This document shows, one piece after another, positions 1 through 6,140 of a DNA stretch of 7,481 nt. The stretch's first letter is position 1. Every line of letters starts with the position of its first letter. Position numbers and translations under genes: made by a program. The notes below the pieces were generated by a model. It ran no database searches. It was not told where the DNA came from and saw only the letters and a list, made by a program, of their open reading frames with translations. This DNA is from Thermoflexales bacterium (GTDB lineage Bacteria; Chloroflexota; Anaerolineae; Fen-1058). The stretch spans positions 1 to 7,481 of the forward strand of contig JAUQXD010000227.1 of NCBI GenBank assembly GCA_030834835.1. Reading direction: 5' to 3'.

Positions 1-1
1 G

Positions 2-1255
2 GCTTCGACGCTTGAAGCGGTGTCACTCGACTGGCAAACGGCGCTCTACGCCGAACGCAAGCGCCAGAAAGCGCTGATCGAACAATCGGGTTGTGAAGAC
101 GCCCCGGATTGGATCAAACAGTTGGTGCTGGCCGCCGATCAATTTATCGTCGATCGCGCGTTTGGATCAGAGATCGGCCAGAGCGTCATCGCGGGCTATC
201 ACTGGTTTGGCGACTGGGGCCGCGACACGATGATCGCGCTGCCGGGCCTGTGCCTGACGACGAAGCGCTACGACGTCGCCAGAACGATCGTGCGGACGTT
301 TGCCACCTTTGTCGATCGCGGCATGCTGCCCAATCGTTTCCCCGATCAGGGCGAGAAACCCGAGTACAATACGATCGATGCGACGCTGTGGTATTTCCAC
401 GCGATCGATGCGGTGGTGGCTGCCGCCGCCGATTGGACGCTGGTGCGCGACCTGTATCCTGTTTTGAAAGATATTCTGGCGTGGCACGTCAGGGGCACGC
501 GTTATAATATTCATGTGGATAAAGACGGCTTGCTCTACGGTGGCGATCCGACCGTGCAGCTGACGTGGATGGATGCCAAAGTGGACGACTGGGTGGTGAC
601 GCCCCGCATCGGCAAGCCGGTGGAGATCAACGCGCTGTGGATTCACGCGCTGCGGATTATGACGCGCTTTGCGCGGCAGCTGGGTTTTGAGCACGACGCC
701 GCCGATTACGCCCTGCGCGCCGAACAGGCGGCGGCCAGCTTTGCGCGACGCTTCTGGTATGCCGAAGGCGGCTACCTGTATGACGTGATCGACGGACCGG
801 CTGGCAATGATGCCTCGCTGCGACCCAATCAATTGTTTGCGTTGTCGCTCATGCCGACGTTACTATCGCATGATGCGGCGGTGTCGGTGGTGAATGTGTG
901 CGCGAAGGAATTGCTGACCTCGTTCGGGCTGCGCTCGCTGGCGCCCACGCACCCGGACTATCAGGGCAAGTTTACGGGCGATCGCTACACGCGCGACGAG
1001 GCGTATCATCAGGGCACGGTGTGGGGTTGGCTCATCGGCCCGTTTGTCGAGGCGCACTTCACCGTGTTCAAAGATCACGCTGCCGCCCTGAGTTATCTCG
1101 CGCCGTTTGAGCAGCATCTGCGCGATGTGGGCCTGGGCACTATCGGCGAGGTATTTGAAGGCGATGCGCCGCATCTGCCCAAAGGCTGCGCCGCGCAAGC
1201 TTGGAGCGTGGCTGAGGTGCTGCGGCTGTGGAAAGTGCTGACGAGTGACGAGTGA
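2..1255 (+). CDS. Glycogen debranching enzyme, C-terminal part (amylo-alpha-1,6-glucosidase type); 5' end outside window
   Basis: The frame is open from the left edge, so the start lies outside the window and the GTG at 20 is probably an internal Val. About 417 residues are visible, against roughly 640-720 for full bacterial homologues. They match the GDE_C (alpha/alpha)6-barrel family, which removes alpha-1,6-linked glucose at glycogen branch points in the cytoplasm. Visible hallmarks, in order, are HWFGDWGRDT (near residue 67), LPNRFPDQGE, NTIDATLWYF, the WMDAKVDDW segment (codons from about 566), PVEINALWIHAL, LRPNQLFALSL, the YHQGTVWGWLIGPF motif, and a final GEVFEGD...GCAAQAWSVAE. The acidic residues in WGRDT, WMDAK and GEVFEG are candidate active-site residues; I do not assign roles. 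The last codons (Ser-Asp-Glu-stop) lie inside a GAGTGAY heptad repeat, so the natural C-terminus may have ended a few residues earlier. The family is clear; the full length is unknown. Confidence 0.93.
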   Translation, partial: ASTLEAVSLDWQTALYAERKRQKALIEQSGCEDAPDWIKQLVLAADQFIVDRAFGSEIGQSVIAGYHWFGDWGRDTMIALPGLCLTTKRYDVARTIVRTFATFVDRGMLPNRFPDQGEKPEYNTIDATLWYFHAIDAVVAAAADWTLVRDLYPVLKDILAWHVRGTRYNIHVDKDGLLYGGDPTVQLTWMDAKVDDWVVTPRIGKPVEINALWIHALRIMTRFARQLGFEHDAADYALRAEQAAASFARRFWYAEGGYLYDVIDGPAGNDASLRPNQLFALSLMPTLLSHDAAVSVVNVCAKELLTSFGLRSLAPTHPDYQGKFTGDRYTRDEAYHQGTVWGWLIGPFVEAHFTVFKDHAAALSYLAPFEQHLRDVGLGTIGEVFEGDAPHLPKGCAAQAWSVAEVLRLWKVLTSDE

Positions 1256-1258
1256 AAC
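1236..1258 (+). repeat. GAGTGAY heptad array A, at the debranching-enzyme stop
   Basis: There are two exact heptads, GAGTGAC (1243-1249) and GAGTGAA (1250-1256), preceded by a degenerate unit TGCTGAC (1236-1242). The 16 bases at 1243-1258 recur identically at 4286-4301. The array encodes the final Ser-Asp-Glu-stop of the debranching enzyme. One further isolated GAGTGAT lies at 1296-1302, just before the next gene; a lone 7-mer could be chance. Confidence 0.7.
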
Positions 1259-1308
1259 ATCCGCCACGGCAACCGCGACGGGTCCAACCCACTAAGAGTG
1301 ATACGATA

Positions 1309-2751
1309 ATGCCCGACCAATCTCTTGACCACTCTGTTGATGCTGGCCGGAACACCAGCGCCGATCCCAATGCGCTGGCGGAATTAGCCGACTTGCGATC
1401 TGCGGTCGAAACGCTGCGTCGCCAGAACGCCGAATTGACGGCGCTGCGCCAGAAGCTGGAAGATGATCAGCGCCGCTATCGCGAAGTGTTCGATCTGGCG
1501 CCGGACGGCTATGTGTTGACCGACCTCGACGGCACGATTACGGATGCCAATCGCACGGCGGCGGCCCTGCTCAGCGTGCGGCAGGATTTCCTGCCGGGCA
1601 AGTCGCTGCTGATGTTCATCGACGAGGCAGAGCACGCCGCACTCCTCGCCCGGATTGCGCAGTGGCGGACAGCCGATCCGGATCTTCCGTCGCTGCCCAT
1701 GATCGGCCGTGGCCAGATTCAACTGCGCGTCTACAAAGGCGCACCCTTTCCGGCCGCCTTTGCCTTAAGTCCCTCGCGCGACAGGCGCGGCGAGATCACG
1801 GGCTTGCGCTGGTTGCTGCGTGACCTATCGGAAAGCACCCGCACCGAGCAGGCGCTGCGCGAGAGCGAATATCACTATCAGACTTTGTTTGACAATGCCG
1901 GCGACGCGATCTTCATCCACAACCTGACCGGTCGCTATCTGGAGGTGAACCGGGTGGCCTGTGAAAGCCTGGGCTATACCCGCGAAGAACTGCTGCAGAT
2001 GACGCCCGTCGACGTGAACGCGCCCGAGTTCGTCAGCGAGATTCCAGATCGGATTGCGCGGCTGCGCGAAGCCGATCACATTTTCTTCGAGACGGTCTAC
2101 GTCCGGCGGGATGGCACTGCCATCCCGGTCGAGTTGAACAGCCGCATGATCGAGTACGCCGGCGGGCCGGCCGTGCTCAGCATCGCCCGCGACATTACGG
2201 AACGGAAACGCGCTGAGGTGGTGCTGACGCGCCGGGCGGCGCAACTGGCCGTGCTCAGCGATGTAGGGCGGCAAATTGCCGCCATTCTAAGCCTGGATCA
2301 AGTACTGGCACGCGCGGCGCAGCTGGTGCAGGAAAGTTTCGATTATCATCATGTGGCGTTGTTCCTGGTGGATCACGCGCGCGGCGAACTGGAGATGAAG
2401 GCCATCGCCGGCAACTTCCTCCGGCTGTTTCCGCTGAACCATCGCATCCAGATCGACGCGGGCATGGTGGGCTGGGTGGGCGCGCACGGCCAGCGGCTGT
2501 GCGCCAACGATGTCGAGGCCGAACCGCACTACATCAACTTCTACCCGGAGGTCATTCCCACGCGCTCGGAACTCAGTGTGCCCATTCGCGTGGGCGAAGA
2601 AACCGTCGGCGTGCTGGACGTGCAAAGTCCCGAACTCAACGACTTTGACGACGACGATGTACGCGTGATCGAAACCCTGGCCGATCAAATCGCGGTGGCC
2701 ATCGCCAACGCCCGATTGTACGAGGCGGCCCAACAGGGACGTGCCGAGTGA
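1309..2751 (+). CDS. PAS-PAS-GAF sensory protein without an output domain
   Basis: This is a 480-residue soluble sensor protein with no signal peptide or membrane segment. A short coiled coil (about 27-55, LRSAVETLRRQNAEL...) leads into PAS 1 (about 55-175, beginning YREVFDLAPDGYVLTDLDG). PAS 2 follows (about 182-301, YQTLFDNAGDAIFIHN through the closing SIARDITERKRAE). A GAF domain comes last (about 313-471, with GMVGWVGAHGQ, SVPIRVGEETVGVLDVQS and ADQIAVAIANARLYE). PAS and GAF domains bind small ligands or cofactors; the ligand here cannot be read. The chain ends at EAAQQGRAE, where relatives usually continue into a histidine kinase, GGDEF or phosphatase domain. The stop falls inside a heptad repeat, so it may be a truncated kinase or a stand-alone sensor. 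The ATG at 1309 is preferred over the GTG at 1252, which would overlap the upstream gene and add a basic, proline-rich 19 residues unlike the family. The Shine-Dalgarno is weak (AAGAG, 1294-1298). Confidence 0.88.
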   Translation: MPDQSLDHSVDAGRNTSADPNALAELADLRSAVETLRRQNAELTALRQKLEDDQRRYREVFDLAPDGYVLTDLDGTITDANRTAAALLSVRQDFLPGKSLLMFIDEAEHAALLARIAQWRTADPDLPSLPMIGRGQIQLRVYKGAPFPAAFALSPSRDRRGEITGLRWLLRDLSESTRTEQALRESEYHYQTLFDNAGDAIFIHNLTGRYLEVNRVACESLGYTREELLQMTPVDVNAPEFVSEIPDRIARLREADHIFFETVYVRRDGTAIPVELNSRMIEYAGGPAVLSIARDITERKRAEVVLTRRAAQLAVLSDVGRQIAAILSLDQVLARAAQLVQESFDYHHVALFLVDHARGELEMKAIAGNFLRLFPLNHRIQIDAGMVGWVGAHGQRLCANDVEAEPHYINFYPEVIPTRSELSVPIRVGEETVGVLDVQSPELNDFDDDDVRVIETLADQIAVAIANARLYEAAQQGRAE

Positions 2752-2766
2752 TGAGTGATGAGTGAA
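2746..2766 (+). repeat. GAGTGAY heptad array B, supplying a stop and a start codon
   Basis: Three tandem heptads are present: GAGTGAT, GAGTGAT, GAGTGAA. The first supplies the sensor gene's Glu-stop (TGA 2749-2751). The second and third supply the GTG (2755) and ATG (2758) that can start the MerR gene and its first codons Met-Ser-Glu. The gap between stop and ATG is 6 nt, consistent with translational coupling. Confidence 0.8.
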
Positions 2767-3549
2767 CAGCGCGCAGGCTCATTGTCGCGCTCCAAAACGA
2801 AGCCATCTGTTCTTCGCACCACCGACATCGCCAAAGCCGTGGGCGTGCACGCCAATACCGTGCGCGTGTACGAGCAGTGGGGCTTCCTGCCACTCGTGCC
2901 GCGCGGCCCCAACGGCTACCGGCTCTACACCCAATTTCACCTCGATCAAATGCGGCTGGCCCGCACGGCGCTGCACGGCGGCTGGCCGGGCCGCGCCATT
3001 CGCCGCTCGGCGTTGGCGCTGGTGAGGCAATCCGCTTCAGGCGATATGCGCGGCGCGCTGAAGCAGGCACGGCAGCATCTGATCCTGGTTCAGGCTGAGC
3101 GCGCTCAAGCCGAAGCCGCCGCCACTTACCTTGAAAAATGGGCTAACGGCGAGCTCGACAGCGAGCGCACCGCACCGTTGCAAATCGGCGAAGCGGCCGA
3201 ACTGCTCGACGTTTCCACCGACATGCTGCGCAACTGGGAGCGCAACGGGCTGATCAAAGTGCCCCGTGAGCGCGGCAATCGCTATCGGTTGTACGGCGCG
3301 ATCGAGCTGGGGCGGCTGCGCGTGCTGCGCTTGCTCTATCGCGCCGGCTACAGTTCCATGGCCATCCTTCGCATGGTGCGCCAACTCGATCGCGGCCAAC
3401 GTACAAATCTGCGCCGCGCCCTCGACACACCTCCGCCCGATGAAGACATCCTCACCACCGCCGATCGTTGGCTGTCCGCGCTGGCCGAGCAGGAACAGCG
3501 CGCCCAGGACATGATCGCGCAGCTCACGGCCATGCAGCGTCGAAAGTAA
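2758..3549 (+). CDS. Tandem MerR-type transcriptional regulator (two MerR HTH domains in one chain)
   Basis: This 263-residue protein is a predicted cytoplasmic DNA-binding regulator carrying two full MerR winged-helix units. Domain 1 (about 18-90) reads VLRTTDIAKAVGVHANTVRVYEQWGFLP with a wing at NGYRLYTQFHLDQM. Domain 2 (about 141-210) reads LQIGEAAELLDVSTDMLRNW, then ERNGLIKVPRERGNRYRLY and an RLRVLRLLYRAGYS helix. The linker (about 95-130) is helical and Ala/Gln/Glu-rich, like the dimerisation helix of ordinary MerR proteins. No cysteine pattern for metal or Fe-S sensing is visible, and no GyrI-like drug-binding domain is attached. Classic MerR proteins dimerise to twist promoters with over-long spacers; a two-headed chain might do this alone, which is inference. 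ATG 2758 is chosen; GTG 2755, in frame, adds one residue. No good Shine-Dalgarno is present, so translation may depend on coupling to the upstream stop. The downstream reductase and ABC operon are its natural candidate targets. Confidence 0.92.
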   Translation: MSEQRAGSLSRSKTKPSVLRTTDIAKAVGVHANTVRVYEQWGFLPLVPRGPNGYRLYTQFHLDQMRLARTALHGGWPGRAIRRSALALVRQSASGDMRGALKQARQHLILVQAERAQAEAAATYLEKWANGELDSERTAPLQIGEAAELLDVSTDMLRNWERNGLIKVPRERGNRYRLYGAIELGRLRVLRLLYRAGYSSMAILRMVRQLDRGQRTNLRRALDTPPPDEDILTTADRWLSALAEQEQRAQDMIAQLTAMQRRK

Positions 3550-3562
3550 ATCGCGAGAGCCT

Positions 3563-3594
3563 AACCCTCCACCTGCACACCAGGGTTGTAGAAT
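3563..3594 (+). promoter_or_regulatory. Candidate promoter/operator for the reductase gene: AACCCT-N13-AGGGTT dyad next to a -10-like TAGAAT
   Basis: The 79-nt gap between the MerR gene and the reductase contains a perfect 6-bp inverted repeat, AACCCT (3563-3568) and AGGGTT (3582-3587). One base later comes TAGAAT (3589-3594), five of six matches to the sigma-70 -10 consensus. No good -35 lies at normal spacing; the left arm (CTAACC, 3561-3566) is a poor match at about 22 nt, longer than the 19-20 nt of MerR-activated promoters. MerR-family operators often have ACCCT...AGGGT-like arms, so this is a plausible binding site for the adjacent regulator. It rests on pattern and position only. Confidence 0.4.
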
Positions 3595-3615
3595 CAAACT
3601 GGACTAAATTCGTTC

Positions 3616-3622
3616 AGGAGGA
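3616..3622 (+). promoter_or_regulatory. Strong Shine-Dalgarno of the reductase gene
   Basis: AGGAGGA sits 6 nt before the ATG at 3629 and is close to the perfect anti-16S complement. It fixes the start of the reductase and contrasts with the weak sites of the two preceding genes. Confidence 0.85.
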
Positions 3623-3628
3623 TTCTGC

Positions 3629-4291
3629 ATGTTACCACACGTCATTTTGCACAACGCCGCCAGCGTCGACGGTCGCATGGATTGGCCTAACGTCGATCTG
3701 GGGCTGTATTACGAACTCGCCGCGCACTGGCCGGTGGATGCAATGTTGTCCGGCAGCGAGACAATCCTTGCTGCGTACGCCGCCACGCCCGCCGATGCCC
3801 CCGCCGCCGAACCGTCGCCCGAGGCGCAGACCTTGCTGGTCGTTGTGGACGGCCGCGGACGCATTCACAAGTGGACCCAGATTCGTTACTCGCCCTATTG
3901 GCGCGATACAATCGTGCTCTGTTCGCGAGCTACACCGATCGAGTACATCACTGAACTGCAAGAACAGGGTATCGCGCACATCATCGCAGGGGATGATCGA
4001 GTTGATCTGTGCGCCGCACTCGAAGAACTCAACGCGCGCTTTGGCGTGAAGACGATCCGCGTAGATAGTGGCGGCGCACTCAACGGCGCGCTGCTGCGCG
4101 CAGGTCTGATCGATGAGGTGAGCGTATTAATCACGCCTACGTTGGTCGGCGGTACGACACCCCGATCGATCTTCACTGCCCCCGACCTTACTTCGCCCGA
4201 CGGCGCGATTCCGCTTAAGCTGACTCATGTCGAGCAGCTGCGTGGTGAAACGGTATGGGTGCGATACGCGATCGTGAAGAGTGATGAGTGA
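3629..4291 (+). CDS. RibD_C / dihydrofolate-reductase-like family protein
   Basis: This 220-residue cytoplasmic protein resembles the reductase half of RibD and the DHFR fold, which use NAD(P)H to reduce a pterin- or pyrimidine-like substrate. The N-terminal strand HVILHNAASVDGRMDW carries the conserved Ser-x-Asp-Gly. A GSETIL segment follows at about residue 47. The nucleotide-binding C-terminal part (about 145-180) has IRVDSGGALNGALLRAG, the LIDEVSVLITP strand and TLVGG. The deaminase domain of bifunctional RibD is absent, and no other riboflavin gene is nearby. A biosynthetic role is therefore unproven, and many stand-alone members have unknown substrates. The start is fixed by an AGGAGGA Shine-Dalgarno. 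The last residues, Lys-Ser-Asp-Glu, come from a heptad repeat. Its position between a MerR regulator and an exporter suggests a stress or detoxification role (inference). Confidence 0.9.
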   Translation: MLPHVILHNAASVDGRMDWPNVDLGLYYELAAHWPVDAMLSGSETILAAYAATPADAPAAEPSPEAQTLLVVVDGRGRIHKWTQIRYSPYWRDTIVLCSRATPIEYITELQEQGIAHIIAGDDRVDLCAALEELNARFGVKTIRVDSGGALNGALLRAGLIDEVSVLITPTLVGGTTPRSIFTAPDLTSPDGAIPLKLTHVEQLRGETVWVRYAIVKSDE

Positions 4292-4345
4292 CGAGTGAAA
4301 CGTGGTGCGTGATGATCCTCACGCAATACGCATCACGCACCACGG
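4279..4345 (+). repeat. Compound heptad element C with a 14-bp palindrome
   Basis: On the + strand five in-phase heptads run from 4279: GAGTGAT, GAGTGAC, GAGTGAA, ACGTGGT, GCGTGAT. On the - strand, from 4345 leftward, four heptads read CCGTGGT, GCGTGAT, GCGTATT, GCGTGAG. The converging halves form an exact 14-bp inverted repeat (4301-4314 with 4331-4344, 16-nt loop). The first two units encode the reductase's Ser-Asp-Glu-stop. The rest fills the gap before the ABC operon. No T-run follows, so it is not a classical intrinsic terminator. Confidence 0.8.
4306..4325 (+). promoter_or_regulatory. Alternative hairpin in the leader of the ABC operon
   Basis: TGCGTGA (4306-4312) can pair with TCACGCA (4319-4325) across a 6-nt loop. 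This 7-bp hairpin uses bases of the left arm of the larger 14-bp stem (4301-4314/4331-4344), so the two structures exclude each other. The large stem ends only 4 nt before the GGAG ribosome-binding site. A switch affecting translation is possible but not shown, and repeats with converging units will produce such alternatives by construction. Confidence 0.3.
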
Positions 4346-4348
4346 CAT

Positions 4349-4352
4349 GGAG
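4349..4352 (+). promoter_or_regulatory. Ribosome-binding site of the ABC ATPase gene
   Basis: GGAG lies 5 nt before the ATG at 4358. It supports that start over an earlier in-frame GTG at 4288, which lies inside the repeat and overlaps the end of the reductase gene. Confidence 0.65.
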
Positions 4353-4357
4353 AACCA

Positions 4358-5350
4358 ATGACCTCACAAATCGTTGTAACCGACCTACGCAAAGTCTATC
4401 GCGTGCCAGAGCGCGAGGCGGGGCTGGGGGCGGCCATCGGCAGCCTGTTCCGGCGGCGCTATCAAGACGTACTGGCCGTCGACGCGATCACCTTCACCGT
4501 GCAGCCCGGCGAGATGGTGGGCCTCATCGGGCCGAACGGCGCGGGCAAGACCACCACGCTGAAGATGTTGTGCGGCCTGCTGCACCCCTCGTCGGGCGAG
4601 GCGCGCGTGGCGGGCTTCGTGCCGTGGCAGCGCGAGCACGCCTATCTGCGCCGCATCAGCATGGTGTTGGGCAATAAGAGCCAGATGTTGTGGGACATCC
4701 CGCCGCTAGATTCGTTTCGCGTGCTGAGTGAGATTTACGGCGTGCCGCCCGTTCAATTTCAACAGACCCGCGACGAACTGATCGAGCTGCTGGAAATGCA
4801 GGAGATTATCAATAAGCCCGTGCGTAACCTGTCGTTAGGCGAACGCATGAAGTGTGAACTCGTCGCGGGCTTGCTCCATCGACCGAGCGTGTTGTTCCTC
4901 GATGAACCGACGCTGGGATTGGATGTGTCGATGCAGCTGCGGCTCCGGCGTTTTCTCGCAGACTACAATCAGCAGCACGGCGTCACTGTGATCCTGACCA
5001 GCCACTACATGGCCGATGTGATGGCGCTGTGCCCGCGCGTGATCCTGATCCACCACGGGCGATTGTTGTACGACGGTGAGTTGAGCGGACTGGCGCAGCG
5101 CCTGGCACCGTTCAAGTTGTTGCGTGTGACGCTGCGTGACGATGGTCAAGCGCTGGACGACGAGTCTTTACCAAAAGGCATCGAGATTACCGAACGCAGC
5201 GCCAATCACTTGACGTTACGCGCCAGCCGATCGGCTGCCCCGGCGATCACGGCCCAGTTGTTGCAGACGCTGCCCGTGATCGATCTGGTCGTGGAGGATC
5301 CGCCGATCGAAGCCGTGATCGATCAGATTTACCGGGAGGGCGACGTATGA
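4358..5350 (+). CDS. ABC-2 exporter ATPase subunit (COG4586-like)
   Basis: The 330-residue nucleotide-binding subunit energises an exporter with the two permeases that follow. Walker A is GPNGAGKTT (58-66), the Q-loop glutamine is at about 109 in NKSQMLWDIP, the signature is LSLGE (158-162), Walker B is VLFLDE (178-183), and the switch histidine is H216 in LTSHYM. The insertion between about residues 15 and 40 (PEREAGLGAAIGSLFRRRYQDV), the GFVPWQREHAYLRRI segment and LSLGERMKCEL are typical of the uncharacterised-transport COG4586 group rather than DrrA or NatA. The C-terminal ~100 residues form the accessory region of this group. The stop overlaps the next start by ATGA. The substrate is unknown; drug, lipid or peptide export are all possible. 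Confidence 0.94.
   Translation: MTSQIVVTDLRKVYRVPEREAGLGAAIGSLFRRRYQDVLAVDAITFTVQPGEMVGLIGPNGAGKTTTLKMLCGLLHPSSGEARVAGFVPWQREHAYLRRISMVLGNKSQMLWDIPPLDSFRVLSEIYGVPPVQFQQTRDELIELLEMQEIINKPVRNLSLGERMKCELVAGLLHRPSVLFLDEPTLGLDVSMQLRLRRFLADYNQQHGVTVILTSHYMADVMALCPRVILIHHGRLLYDGELSGLAQRLAPFKLLRVTLRDDGQALDDESLPKGIEITERSANHLTLRASRSAAPAITAQLLQTLPVIDLVVEDPPIEAVIDQIYREGDV
5334..5340 (+). promoter_or_regulatory. Shine-Dalgarno of permease 1, inside the ATPase gene
   Basis: GGGAGGG lies 6 nt before the ATG at 5347 and is encoded by the last codons of the ATPase (Arg-Glu-Gly). The same heptamer precedes permease 2, indicating matched coupled translation of the three subunits. Confidence 0.75.
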
Positions 5351-6138
5351 ATGCGCGCGGCGGTTGGGCGCTGATCAGGGGCACGTGGTTGTCGTGGATT
5401 CAGCATCGCAGTTTCTTCTTCGTGCTGGCCTTTGGCTGGATGATTCCGCCGTTGATCTATCTGCTGGTGTGGTCGACGGCGGCGGGCGATCAATCGATCG
5501 GCGGGCTGACGCGCGGCGGCTTTGTGGCTTATTACCTCGTGTTGATTTTGGTGAATCAATTGACCTATTCGCAGACGAATTGGACCGTGGGCGATCTCAT
5601 CCGCTACGGCGAGATGAACCGGCTGTTGATGCGGCCGCTATCGCCGCTGTTCGATGCACTCTCCACTGAGGTCGCGGGTAAGGTGGTCTATCTGATCTTC
5701 GATGTGCCGATCGTGCTTGTCTTAGCCTTGATTTTGCGGCCCGAAATGGAATTGACGCTGCTCAACGCACTGGCCTTTGTCCCGGCGCTGTTGCTGGCAT
5801 GGCTGCTGCGGTTCTTCTGGGGTTACTGGCTGGCGCTGTTGGCCTTTTGGGCCGCGCGCGCCGACGCGTTGCTGGCCGTGCAGGATTCGTTGATCTTCTT
5901 GTTGGCCGGGCAGGTCGCACCGATTGCGTTGTTGCCGGACGTCCTGCAAATCGCGGCGAAAGTGCTGCCGTTCCGCTACATGGTCAGCTTCCCGGTCGAG
6001 GTATTCGTCGGGCAGCTCAGCCCGATCGAGTTGGGGACGGGCGTTGTGATTCAGCTTGGTTGGTTGCTAATCGCGATGGGTTTATCAGCCGTGATGTGGC
6101 GCGCAGGTGTGCGGCGCTATTCGGCAGTGGGAGGGTAA
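5347..6138 (+). CDS. ABC-2 type permease 1 (COG4587/COG3694-like)
   Basis: This 263-residue integral membrane protein has about six hydrophobic segments, near residues 22-43, 58-74, 113-130, 138-168, 181-196 and 231-252. The cytoplasmic stretch GDLIRYGEMNRLLMRPLSPL (82-101), before the third segment, is the family's characteristic loop and probably contacts the ATPase. The C-terminus AGVRRYSAVGG is the typical short basic tail of these permeases. The start ATG overlaps the ATPase stop (ATGA) and has a GGGAGGG Shine-Dalgarno. It should pair with permease 2 as a heterodimeric pore. Which of the two COGs it belongs to cannot be settled by eye. Confidence 0.92.
   Translation: MNARGGWALIRGTWLSWIQHRSFFFVLAFGWMIPPLIYLLVWSTAAGDQSIGGLTRGGFVAYYLVLILVNQLTYSQTNWTVGDLIRYGEMNRLLMRPLSPLFDALSTEVAGKVVYLIFDVPIVLVLALILRPEMELTLLNALAFVPALLLAWLLRFFWGYWLALLAFWAARADALLAVQDSLIFLLAGQVAPIALLPDVLQIAAKVLPFRYMVSFPVEVFVGQLSPIELGTGVVIQLGWLLIAMGLSAVMWRAGVRRYSAVGG
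6129..6135 (+). promoter_or_regulatory. Shine-Dalgarno of permease 2, inside the permease 1 gene
   Basis: GGGAGGG overlaps the last codons of permease 1 (Val-Gly-Gly) and lies 5 nt before the GTG at 6141. It justifies this GTG against the open frame that continues upstream to about 5799. Confidence 0.75.
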
Positions 6139-6140
6139 GC

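Noticed and set aside
167..832. Long open frame antisense to the debranching enzyme
   Set aside because: It is Arg/His/Gln-rich, has no recognisable domain and mirrors a well-conserved enzyme; GC-rich codon use creates such shadows. The same holds for antisense frames at 1825-2274, 2287-2733 and 3037-3597.
978..985. GCGATCGC, the cyanobacterial HIP1 octamer
   Set aside because: It was noticed only once in the window; cyanobacterial genomes with HIP1 usually show several in this length. Only the shorter CGATCG core is enriched.
1299..1307. Extended -10-like TGATACGAT before the sensor gene
   Set aside because: Transcription would begin inside or at the ATG (1309), and no -35 is visible; the match overlaps a single GAGTGAT heptad.
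1252..1308. GTG 1252 as the start of the PAS-PAS-GAF protein
   Set aside because: The GTG lies in the repeat and overlaps the previous stop; the added residues are basic and proline-rich with no family resemblance. A role through coupled translation is not fully excluded.
4288..4677. Alternative small gene overlapping the start of the ABC ATPase
   Set aside because: It starts at a GTG within the repeat, runs out of frame through the Walker A region and has a low-complexity Arg/Ala/Gly composition.
5799..6140. N-terminal extension of permease 2 in the upstream open frame
   Set aside because: It would overlap permease 1 by over 300 nt, translates to an Arg/Gly/Ala-rich sequence unlike a permease, and the GTG at 6141 has an excellent Shine-Dalgarno.
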